Source: Nocardia grenadensis NBRC 108939 (GTDB taxonomy: Bacteria; Actinomycetota; Actinomycetes; Mycobacteriales; Mycobacteriaceae). Taken from it: a stretch of 64,000 nt of DNA. Shown one piece after another: positions 17,029 through 24,277 of this stretch (within the stretch, counting starts at the first letter, position 1; the number at the start of each line of letters is the position of its first letter). The position numbers and the translations under genes were made by a program. Below the pieces are notes generated by a model. It did not search any database, was not told the origin of the DNA, and saw only the letters and a list, made by a program, of their open reading frames with translations. The stretch is taken from positions 116,538 to 180,537 of the forward strand of contig NZ_BDCJ01000025.1 of NCBI RefSeq assembly GCF_001613445.1, read 5' to 3'.

Positions 17029-17079
17029 GAGAACGGACGTTCTCACCGGTACCGGTAGTCTAGGAGAACGGAGGTTCTC
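17029..17079. promoter_or_regulatory. Twin perfect TetR operators GAGAAC-N4-GTTCTC
   Basis: Two inverted repeats with identical 6-bp arms, GAGAAC-GGAC-GTTCTC at 17029-17044 and GAGAAC-GGAG-GTTCTC at 17064-17079, lie 35 bp apart between the DsrE operon and the tetR gene. A nested ACCGGTACCGGT separates them. Their position over both divergent promoters fits the TetR-family protein repressing itself and the DsrE-PPOX-NTF2 operon. Confidence 0.85.
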
Positions 17080-17096
17080 AACGCAAGGAGGTCGCG

Positions 17097-17666
17097 GTGC
17101 CGGATGGACCCGAGGCGCTACAGGTGGTCGCCGCGGCCGATCGGCTGTTCAACGACCGAGGTGTGCAAGCGGTCGGAATGGACGACATCCGCGATGCCGC
17201 AAACGTGTCGCTTAAGCGGCTCTACCGCCATTTCCCTTCCAAAGCCGATCTGGTGTGCGCGGTGTTGGAGCAGCGCGACCGCGATGTGCGCGGTGCGATC
17301 GCCGAATACGTGGACGCACGGGCCGGGACGCCACAAGAACGGATCCTCGCCGTATTCGACTACTTGCTCGACTGGTTCGCTCAACCCGATTTCCGGGGCT
17401 GCCTGTTCATCAATACGATCGGGGAATTGGGCGGCACCTCCGACGACGTCGCTCGTATCGCGCGGCGCCACAAACTCGCCGTGCGCGACTATCTGGCCGA
17501 ACTCGTCGCCGCAGGCTCGTTTCCCGCCGGCGTGGCCGATCAGCTCATGATTCTCGCCAATGGCGCCATGGTCACCGCGGCCATCCACGAGGACCCCCGG
17601 GCGGCACGCCACGCGCGCGACGCCGCCGAAACCTTGCTTTCGGCCATCGAGCGCAGCGCCGGGTAG
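17097..17666 (+). CDS. TetR/AcrR-family transcriptional regulator
   Basis: A 189-residue repressor. The N-terminal helix-turn-helix reads DDIRDAANVSLKRLYRHFPSK (residues 26-46), and the ligand domain contains WFAQPDFRGCLFINTIGELG, a stretch seen in many YxaF/LmrA-like TetR proteins. The GTG at 17097 follows AAGGAGG. Two matching palindromes sit directly upstream, so autorepression plus control of the divergent DsrE operon is the simplest model. The effector is unknown; the Cys in FRGCLF could make it redox- or electrophile-responsive. Confidence 0.9.
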   Translation: MPDGPEALQVVAAADRLFNDRGVQAVGMDDIRDAANVSLKRLYRHFPSKADLVCAVLEQRDRDVRGAIAEYVDARAGTPQERILAVFDYLLDWFAQPDFRGCLFINTIGELGGTSDDVARIARRHKLAVRDYLAELVAAGSFPAGVADQLMILANGAMVTAAIHEDPRAARHARDAAETLLSAIERSAG

Positions 17667-17907
17667 AACTCCCCTTCCACTTGCCCGGACCCACCCCGAC
17701 GGGGGCACCGCCCGCCCTGTGCGCGCCCGGCTCGCATCCCCCGTCGGCATGGTGCCGGTGGAGGCCGGGCCGCAGCCGACAGTTCGCCGGCGCTCTCCGG
17801 TTCGCTGCGATCAGCCCGCACACGACCGACAACCAGGTCTCGACACCCGCCCCCTTGTCGCGGTGCGGCGCTTCGGTATTGGTCAGGGCCGTTTTGGTTG
17901 CGACGGT

Positions 17908-18027
17908 TCAGATGTCGAGTTCTTCTACGGGCGGACAATCGGCGGTCCCGGCGACCCGCCGGTAAAGCCGGTCCCGAATCCGGCCCCGCAATTCTTCGAG
18001 GTTATCGACCACCGTGAAGACCGACAC
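17908..18027 (-). CDS. Possible 39-residue small protein
   Basis: A short frame from GTG 18027 to TGA 17908 encodes a charged peptide beginning VSVFTVVDNLEELRGRIRDR and ending CPPVEELDI. The composition looks protein-like compared with surrounding frames, and it lies divergent from the secreted protein across a strong palindrome. The ribosome site (AGGGGAG, about 12 nt upstream) is distant. The function is unknown, and it may instead be a gene remnant. Confidence 0.35.
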   Translation of the reverse strand: MSVFTVVDNLEELRGRIRDRLYRRVAGTADCPPVEELDI

Positions 18028-18060
18028 CGGGGGGCGATCACTCCCCTTGACGATTGCCTA

Positions 18061-18089
18061 TTGAACGTACCGTTACATAGCGGTACGGT
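18061..18089 (+). promoter_or_regulatory. Palindromic operator CGTACCG-N8-CGGTACG within a promoter
   Basis: A 7-bp-arm inverted repeat spans 18066-18087. It sits inside a rightward promoter with TTGAAC (18061-18066) and TACGGT (18084-18089) separated by 17 bp. The arrangement is typical of a TetR-type repressor site controlling the secreted protein at 18173. No cognate regulator gene is adjacent, except the TetR gene at 17097, whose own operators are different. Confidence 0.6.
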
Positions 18090-18172
18090 AGGTGTTGTTC
18101 CGATAAAGCACTCCAACGAGTGCGACCGCCCCGGATTCCACGCGAGGGGCGCGACCGAGTGAGGACCCGCCG

Positions 18173-18670
18173 ATGAACCCGAACCCCGCACAGCGCACCC
18201 GCCGCCTCGCCGCGCGAATCGCCGCGATCGCGGTCATCGCCCTCGCACCACTGGCCGGCACCGCCGCTGCCCTCGCCGACCCCGGCCAGGCGTCCCAGAT
18301 CAGCGATTCCCACGATTCCGGCAACAGCTTCGGCGATAGCGACAGCTGGAACGGCAACGGCGATTTTGGCTGGGACGACAACGGTCAGTACGGCTATGTC
18401 GATCACAACCGGCAGAACTACGACGGCTACGAAGACCACCTCAACAGTGGCGGGAACCAGTACCCCGGCCGCGACTCACACAACGACAACAGCTACGACC
18501 AGCCCGCGGATTGGGACCGGGCGGACCACGGCGGCGGCACCCAGAGCCCAGCCGTCTGGAACACGCCCAACCCCTACATCCCGGCGCCGGCCCCGAGCCT
18601 GCTGCCGGCGGTCCACCTGCCGCTGCCGCAACTGCCGTTCGCGCTGCCCGGCCTGCCGCCTCTCCCCTGA
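18173..18670 (+). CDS. Small secreted Asn/Asp/Gly-rich protein
   Basis: A 165-residue protein with a typical Sec signal (basic start, IAAIAVIALAPLAGTAAALA, cleavage near ALADP). The mature part is rich in Asn, Asp, Ser and Gly (SDSHDSGNSFGDSDSWNGNG) with many Tyr, then a Pro/Leu-rich C terminus ending PGLPPLP. The composition suggests an extended, possibly calcium- or water-binding surface protein; no domain is recognised. The ATG at 18173 follows GAGGA. Expression probably depends on the palindromic promoter about 90 bp upstream. Confidence 0.7.
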   Translation: MNPNPAQRTRRLAARIAAIAVIALAPLAGTAAALADPGQASQISDSHDSGNSFGDSDSWNGNGDFGWDDNGQYGYVDHNRQNYDGYEDHLNSGGNQYPGRDSHNDNSYDQPADWDRADHGGGTQSPAVWNTPNPYIPAPAPSLLPAVHLPLPQLPFALPGLPPLP

Positions 18671-18859
18671 GCCGGCAGCACTGACATACACGTCAGTATG
18701 TTGCCGTTGGATAGCGGTTCATTGTCTGGTGAATCGTTGAGTCGAGACATTGACAGGTTTCCGCACCGGTGTGTCCGGCTCTGACACCGACCACGGACCG
18801 CGCGAACGGACCGGCCCGCCACACCGGACCACGCGCGTGGCGGGAACGATGACTTCGGA

Positions 18860-19207
18860 TCACCGCGAGCGAAGTCGCCGTAACAGCCCGGACATCGCGG
18901 CGCGGAGACCTGGGCGCGACGGCGGCCAGGGGATACCGCACTCGCGAGCGAAACGCAGCGCGTCGGTAGCGGTTCCGTCCTTCGGGCGGTTCCGCGCCCA
19001 TGCGACGAATCGCTCGGTGAAATCCGGGCCGGTGGCGTACACCAATTCGGGGTGCCGGGCGGCGACTTCCCGGGCCCGCTTGTGCCGCAGTGCGTGTGCC
19101 GCCGCGCCCACGGCAGCCGGATCGAAACCCGCCGGGACCGCTTCCCCCGTCACCAGGGCACGCACCAGAGCCGCCTGCCGATCCGCCAATCCGGGCGCGT
19201 CCGTCAC
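18860..19207 (-). CDS. Small partner protein of the DUF692 operon (SCO6045-like)
   Basis: A 115-residue soluble protein of unknown biochemical role. It starts with GTG overlapping the DUF692 stop by 4 bp (GTGA), so the two are translationally coupled. It is alpha-helical, with LADRQAALVRALVTGEAVPAGFD, then HALRHKRAREVAARHP, a YATGPDFTERFVAWARNRP segment and a basic C terminus. Streptomyces DUF692 loci carry a similar small gene, as I recall SCO6045. By analogy with MbnC, TglI and BufC, it may present the substrate to the iron enzyme; this is inference. Confidence 0.7.
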   Translation of the reverse strand: MTDAPGLADRQAALVRALVTGEAVPAGFDPAAVGAAAHALRHKRAREVAARHPELVYATGPDFTERFVAWARNRPKDGTATDALRFARECGIPWPPSRPGLRAAMSGLLRRLRSR

Positions 19208-20064
19208 CGCAATACCGCCCGGGCAGCCGCCGTGACCGGTGCCCGGGCCGCGGCGTTGGCTATCGCGTCCAGCTCGTCGAGCAGCTCGTGCCCAGGCGGG
19301 TAATTACCGTCCCGCTCGAGCATGAGCGGGACCGGGTGATCGTGTACGAACTCGGTGACCAGCGTGAGCACCTCCGCGGGTATCGGATGCAGATGGGTGT
19401 CGTAGTAGCGACCGCCGGATTCGTGGCCGCCGGCGATATGGCAGTAGGCGATCCGCTCGGTGGGCAGGCGCCGCAGCTCGGTACGCGGGTCACGGCCGCG
19501 GTTGCGCGCGTTCGCGTACACATTGGCGATATCCAGCAGCAGATACACTCCGGTGCGTTCGACGATCTCGGTCAGGAACTCCGCTTCGCTGAATTCGTCA
19601 TCGGGCCAGTCGAACAGCGCCGCGATGTTCTCCACCGCGAGCGGGACATCCAAGCCGGCGCGGGTCCGGGTGATATTCGCGGACAGTACGTCGAGTGCTT
19701 CCCGGCTACGCGGTACCGGCAGCAGATGGCCGGCCTCGAGACCTCCGGCCCGCACGAAGGCGATGTGCTCGCTCACCAGCGGCGCCGATACCGCCCGCGC
19801 GCAGGCGGCCAGATGTTCGACGCGGCGCCCGTCCACCGGTTCGGCACCGCCCAGCGACAGCGAGATCCCGTGCGGTACCACCGCGGTACCCCGGTCGCGC
19901 AGTGCCGCCAGCTCTACCGGCACCTCGACGCCACCGTATGCGCCCGGACGTAGCGATTCCGCGATGACCTCACAGAAATCGAGCCGGTCCAGCCGGTCGA
20001 TCACACCGCAGATCTCCGGTCGCCAGCCGATCCCGAGCGCGGTTTCCGGTAGCGGGCCGGTCAC
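19204..20064 (-). CDS. DUF692 multinuclear non-haem iron oxidase (MNIO family)
   Basis: A 286-residue TIM-barrel protein of the DUF692/MbnB/BufB family, whose studied members oxidatively modify cysteines in peptides. The expected metal ligands are all present: His65 in VPHGISLSLG, Glu99-His100 in VSEHIAFV, Glu145-Asn146 in AVENIA, Asp178 and Asn181 in LLLDIANVYAN, His209 and His214 in YCHIAGGHE, Asp222-His224 in YYDTHLHPI and Glu250 in LMLERDGNYP. It starts with GTG 3 bp after the TIGR04222-type gene and is coupled to the downstream small gene. The probable substrate is the Gly/Cys tail of the first gene. Confidence 0.9.
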   Translation of the reverse strand: MTGPLPETALGIGWRPEICGVIDRLDRLDFCEVIAESLRPGAYGGVEVPVELAALRDRGTAVVPHGISLSLGGAEPVDGRRVEHLAACARAVSAPLVSEHIAFVRAGGLEAGHLLPVPRSREALDVLSANITRTRAGLDVPLAVENIAALFDWPDDEFSEAEFLTEIVERTGVYLLLDIANVYANARNRGRDPRTELRRLPTERIAYCHIAGGHESGGRYYDTHLHPIPAEVLTLVTEFVHDHPVPLMLERDGNYPPGHELLDELDAIANAAARAPVTAAARAVLR

Positions 20065-20067
20065 CGG

Positions 20068-20982
20068 TCAGCCACCGCAGCCGCCCCCGCCACAACCCCC
20101 ACCGCAACCGCTACCACCACCGCAACCGCTGCCACCACCCGCGTCGCCCGCACCGGAATCGCCGCCGGACACACTTTCCGCGCTGTACCCGGACATGGCG
20201 GAGTTCAGCGCGGGATCGAGCAGCACCAGCGCCTGCACCCCGAACAGGGCCACCGCCAGACCGGCGGCCCCGGGCCCATAGGTCCGGTACGACGGCGAGT
20301 TCTCCGGGCGCAGATAGCGATTGCCGACGGTGGCCTCGGCCAATGCCGCCCGGCCCGCGGGCGTGACCCGCACCGGTGCCGCCACCCGCCATCCGGCGAT
20401 ACCCAGCGCGACCAGCGCGAGCAGGAGGAAGAGCACCGGCTTGCCGTCGACCAGACCGGTGACCAGCCGGGCCACCCCGAAAAGGGCGACGACCAGAATC
20501 GGCAGCGCGGCCTCCCGCAACTGCCGGGCGTATCGGCCGTCGGCCAGGTAGCCGCGATCGACGAGCGTCTTACGCATCCGGTCCAGTTCGGTCCGGAGCC
20601 GATGGGTCAGCAGGGTGATGCCCGCCGCCGACTCACCGAGCCGGTCGCGCACCGCAACGGTGAACGGATCCAGCGCGACCGTCGGGGCGGCGGATCCGAC
20701 CGGGCCACCACCGGCATCGATGAGATCGTGCCCGCGCAACAGCGCGACCGAAGCCATCACCGCCCGCCGGTCGCTCGTCAGCAGACCGAGTTCGGGTGCG
20801 GTCAGTTCACCGGGCGGCGCCGACGCGGGCGTGTGCACGATCCGGTGCCGTAACCGCCATCCGATCACCACGGCGGCGACCGCGATCGGTATGTAGAGCA
20901 GCAGGAACGCGGGACCGGAGACACCCCAGGTCTCGTCCGCGAGAAGCTGTGATCCCGCGGCCGGCCATCCGACAGTGCGCAT
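20068..20982 (-). CDS. TIGR04222-type membrane protein with C-terminal Gly/Cys tail
   Basis: A 304-residue membrane protein. A first helix (AFLLLYIPIAVAAVVIGWRL) is followed by a soluble domain (about residues 45-160), three more helices (AALPILVVALFGVARLV, VLFLLLALVALGIAGW, LAVALFGVQALVLL) and a low-complexity tail. The last 20 residues, SGCGGGSGCGGGCGGGGCGG, hold Cys287, 293, 297 and 302, spaced by glycines. The rest of the chain has no clustered Cys. Such tails recall precursor peptides of Cys-modifying MNIO enzymes, and the next gene encodes one. GGAGGT supports the ATG at 20982. Confidence 0.85.
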   Translation of the reverse strand: MRTVGWPAAGSQLLADETWGVSGPAFLLLYIPIAVAAVVIGWRLRHRIVHTPASAPPGELTAPELGLLTSDRRAVMASVALLRGHDLIDAGGGPVGSAAPTVALDPFTVAVRDRLGESAAGITLLTHRLRTELDRMRKTLVDRGYLADGRYARQLREAALPILVVALFGVARLVTGLVDGKPVLFLLLALVALGIAGWRVAAPVRVTPAGRAALAEATVGNRYLRPENSPSYRTYGPGAAGLAVALFGVQALVLLDPALNSAMSGYSAESVSGGDSGAGDAGGGSGCGGGSGCGGGCGGGGCGG

Positions 20983-21283
20983 ACCCACCTCCGGCTCCGC
21001 ACAGTATTGAAACCAGTATCCGGACCGGATCCCGGCCGCGCCAGGACGATTCGAGGCCGGATCGTCGCGCCTACGCCGGGCGAGACCGGGACCTCGGTGG
21101 CCCGGGTCTTGCACGCCGAGCGGATATGCGGGGCCTCGGCCGTCAATGCCGACCACCCGGAGTAGCCGGAAGATGTACATGGATGTACACCTGAACCAAC
21201 CTCGGTAGGGCCGCGGCGCATCACCTCCGGACACGGCGGCGCAATACCGGGTAGTGCCGGTCCGCGTGCCTAGGGTCGGGTCC

Positions 21284-22087
21284 ATGAAAACTGCCCGATT
21301 GAGATCGACCGTGCGAAAGTCCGGCTCGCGCTTGGGGCCGGGCAGCTTCATTTCGACCCGCCGCCGGTCCACCGGCCTCACCATGCTGACGTTCGCGCTG
21401 GTGGCAGGCCTCGCGTTCGTTTCCGCACCCGCGCATGCCGAACCCACCGGCCCGGATGTCTCGTCCTGGCAACACGGCGGCGGACGACTCATCGACTGGT
21501 TCGCCGTCCGCGCGGCGGGTCACCGTTTCGCCATGGTCAAGGCCACCGAAGGCCTGGACTACATCAACCCGTACTTCGTTCCGGACAGTCTGCAGATGCG
21601 GTTGGCCGGGATGGCGCGCGGTACCTATCACTACGCCCGCCCGGAACTCCCGCCGGAACCGCAGGCGGCCCTCTACGCGACGATCGTCCTCGGCCAGAAC
21701 GGGCCCCTGGACCTGCCGCCGGTACTGGATATCGAGCATTCCGGCGGTCTGGCGCCGGGCGCGCTGATCGACTGGACCCACCGTTACCTCAACACTGTGC
21801 AGGCCCTCACCGGACGCGTGCCGATCGTCTACACCTATCCGCGGTTCTGGCAGACCGCGATGGCCGACAGCGACCAGTTCCACCGCTACCCGCTGTGGAT
21901 CGCCGACTATCGTGACCGCGCCGAACCGGAGGTACCCGGACGCTGGCCCGCGTGGACCTTCTGGCAGCAGACCGACTCCGGCTCGATCCCGGGTATCCAC
22001 GGCAACACCGATATCAATGTGTACAGCGGCGCACAGGGCGATTTCGCTCGCTTCGCCCGGATGGGCGGGCTCACCGGCAGCGGATAG
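21284..22087 (+). CDS. Secreted GH25 lysozyme-like muramidase
   Basis: A 267-residue protein with an N-terminal export signal (LTMLTFALVAGLAFVSAPAHA) followed directly by a GH25 catalytic domain that hydrolyses the MurNAc-GlcNAc bond of peptidoglycan. Key residues are visible: Asp in GPDVSSWQH, the Asp-x-Glu pair in PPVLDIEHS, and WTFWQQTDSGSIPG near the C terminus. No cell-wall-binding repeat follows. The ATG at 21284 lies 8 nt after TAGGGT (21270-21275), suggesting a leaderless transcript; an in-frame GTG at 21254 is less likely. Confidence 0.9.
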   Translation: MKTARLRSTVRKSGSRLGPGSFISTRRRSTGLTMLTFALVAGLAFVSAPAHAEPTGPDVSSWQHGGGRLIDWFAVRAAGHRFAMVKATEGLDYINPYFVPDSLQMRLAGMARGTYHYARPELPPEPQAALYATIVLGQNGPLDLPPVLDIEHSGGLAPGALIDWTHRYLNTVQALTGRVPIVYTYPRFWQTAMADSDQFHRYPLWIADYRDRAEPEVPGRWPAWTFWQQTDSGSIPGIHGNTDINVYSGAQGDFARFARMGGLTGSG

Positions 22088-22107
22088 CCCAGTACGCCGC
22101 CCACCTG

Positions 22108-24147
22108 CTACACGCCGATCCGGCCGCCCCCGGACTTCCAGACCGCCACCACGGCCGGGCGCGGCTGGGCCGTTCCGCCGTCCGGCCAGTGCGAGGCCGG
22201 ATTCTCCACCGAGGCATCGTCGGTTTCACCCGGATGCTGGACACACACCATGACCCGCTCCTCGGTGATCACCGGGCCGCAGGTCTCGGCGCCGATGGGC
22301 ACCGACAGGAACTGTTTGGTCTCACCGCGCCGGTCACCGTCGAGTACCACCGCGAACAGACCGTCGTTGGCGTCGAGTGCATTGCCGTCGGTGCTGATCC
22401 ACAGGTTGCCGTACGGATCGAAAGCGAGGTTGTCGGGGCAGGAGATGGGGCTGACCTCGGTTTTGTCATAGCCCGCGAAATAGGTGTCGGCGGCGACCGG
22501 GTCACCGCAGACGAGCAGCAGGGTCCAGGTGAACGAGGTGCCCGCGTGATCGTCGGTGAGCTCGAGCACCTGGCCGTTCTTGTTCTCGTTACGCGGGTTG
22601 GCCTCGTCGACCCCGGGTTTGCCGTCGGTGCCGCGCTTGCTGTTGTTGGTCAGCGCGACATAGACCTTGCCGGTTTTCGGGTTGGCCTCGAAATCCTCGG
22701 GGCGGTCCATCTTGGTGGCACCCGCCTTGTCGCCGGCGAGGCGGGTGAACACCGCGACCTCCTCGGCGGTCATCCCGTCCACCAGCGATTCGCCGCGGCC
22801 GTCCTCGGCCGTGCGCAGGATCGGGATCCACTGCCCGGTGCCGGTGAAACCCTGATCGGAGGGGACGGTGCCCGAGCCGTCGATCCGGTCCGGGTGATCG
22901 CCGGTGAGTTTCGCGACGTAGAGGGTTCCGGCGTCCAGGATGGTCATATTGTGCCGGCGGCTCGCGGCCCCGGTACCGGGCTCGATCTTGCGCGCGGAGA
23001 CGAACTTGTACATGTAGTCGAACCGCTCGTCGTCACCGGTGTAGGAGACGACAGTGCCGTCGGCGGCGACGTGGATAGTGGCCGCCTCGTGCTTGAACCG
23101 GCCCAGCGCGGTGTGTTTGACCGGGGTGGACGTGGGATCCCACGGGTCTACCTCGACCACCCAGCCGAAGCGGTGCGATTCGTTGGGTTCGGCGGCGATA
23201 TCGAAACGCTTGTCGAACTTCTCCCAGTAGTGCGGGGCGTCGGATTCGCCGATGCCGTACCGCTTCAGCCGCGCCGCCGCCACCGGATCGGCGGATTCGC
23301 CCACGAAGTAGGCGTTGAAGTTCTCCTCGCCGGACAGCACCGTGCCCCACGGGGTCACCCCGCCGGAGCAGTTGTTGACCGTACCCAGGACCTTCGTGCC
23401 GGTGGGGTCGGCGGAGGTCTTCAGCAGCGGGCTGCCGGCCGCGGGCCCGGTCAGCCGGAACTCGGTGGTCGCGGTGATGCGCCGGTTGTACTTCCCGAAC
23501 GCGGGTTTCAACCGGCCGGTCCCGGGGTCGCCGTGCACCTCGACGACGGACAGGCCGTGGGCGGCCATCGCGATCTCGACCTGCTCCCGGGTGATCGCCT
23601 CGGGCTGGTATCCGGGGTACATGAACTGTTCGGTCGTGTACTCGTGGTTCACCACGAGCAGGTACTTGCCCGGCTGGCCCTCGATCGGCAGCAGGCCGGC
23701 GAAATCGTTGTTGTAACCGAACTGCCTGGCCTGCGCGGCCGGGGTCTGGCCGAAGAAATCGAACTCCGGCGCGTCCTCGAACAGCGGATCACCCCAGCGG
23801 ATGACGACGCCCTGCTCGTACCCCTCCGGGATGACGAGCGCGTCCTCGCTGTTCGGCGCGACCGGCGCGAACCCGGTCCCCGTGCCCTCGGAGTTCGCGG
23901 CCGGGCCGACCTCGGTCCCGTCGCCGCAGGCGGCGAGCGCGCTCGCCGCGCCGATCGCGACCACCGCGGCCGCACTGCCCTGCAGCAGGCGCCGCCGGGA
24001 GATCCCCGCGACGATATCCCCGAAGTAGGTGTTCGACGAGGTGTTGGGTACCTCGTGGAAGCAGGCATTTCCGCATTTGTACTGACAGGTGACGCGAGCC
24101 CGCGACCCCGCGGGTTCGTGGGCGACAAAGAGCGCTAGAGGTTTCAC
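22108..24147 (-). CDS. PhoX-family secreted alkaline phosphatase (DUF839)
   Basis: A 679-residue PhoX-like phosphomonoesterase, in characterised members a Ca/Fe enzyme exported by Tat. The twin-arginine signal is SRRRLLQGSAAAVVAIGAAS, followed by a possible lipobox LAAC. A Cys-rich N-terminal segment before it (CQYKCGNACFHEVPNTS) is typical of actinobacterial members. Family landmarks include LLVVNHEYTTEQFMYPGY, NNCSGGVTPWGTVLSGEENFNAYF, FDKRFDIAAEPNESHRFGWV, CPDNLAFDPYGNLWISTDG and a closing GPVITEERVMVCVQHPGE. AGGAG precedes the GTG at 24147. It probably releases phosphate outside the membrane. Confidence 0.93.
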   Translation of the reverse strand: MKPLALFVAHEPAGSRARVTCQYKCGNACFHEVPNTSSNTYFGDIVAGISRRRLLQGSAAAVVAIGAASALAACGDGTEVGPAANSEGTGTGFAPVAPNSEDALVIPEGYEQGVVIRWGDPLFEDAPEFDFFGQTPAAQARQFGYNNDFAGLLPIEGQPGKYLLVVNHEYTTEQFMYPGYQPEAITREQVEIAMAAHGLSVVEVHGDPGTGRLKPAFGKYNRRITATTEFRLTGPAAGSPLLKTSADPTGTKVLGTVNNCSGGVTPWGTVLSGEENFNAYFVGESADPVAAARLKRYGIGESDAPHYWEKFDKRFDIAAEPNESHRFGWVVEVDPWDPTSTPVKHTALGRFKHEAATIHVAADGTVVSYTGDDERFDYMYKFVSARKIEPGTGAASRRHNMTILDAGTLYVAKLTGDHPDRIDGSGTVPSDQGFTGTGQWIPILRTAEDGRGESLVDGMTAEEVAVFTRLAGDKAGATKMDRPEDFEANPKTGKVYVALTNNSKRGTDGKPGVDEANPRNENKNGQVLELTDDHAGTSFTWTLLLVCGDPVAADTYFAGYDKTEVSPISCPDNLAFDPYGNLWISTDGNALDANDGLFAVVLDGDRRGETKQFLSVPIGAETCGPVITEERVMVCVQHPGETDDASVENPASHWPDGGTAQPRPAVVAVWKSGGGRIGV

Positions 24148-24277
24148 AGTGGACTCCTGTTCCGGGCTGAACGCACGCACGCTAGCCCACCCAGGCAAGT
24201 CTCAGGAGACCGAAGGATTAACGACCGGCCAACACGGAGACCCGGGAAAACGCAGGCCACCGTGTCGACCGTCACCG

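Larger units (their letters stand above)
17667..18172. other. 506-bp intergenic region between tetR and the secreted-protein gene
   Basis: Apart from the possible 39-residue frame and the palindromic promoter, no gene, repeat or RNA is recognised. The left 240 bp are Pro/Arg-coding in every frame and look non-coding. Confidence 0.4.

Noticed and set aside
21952..24138. A 728-codon open frame antisense to the PhoX gene
   Set aside because: Shadow of the PhoX coding frame; its sequence has no recognisable fold and starts inside the GH25 gene.
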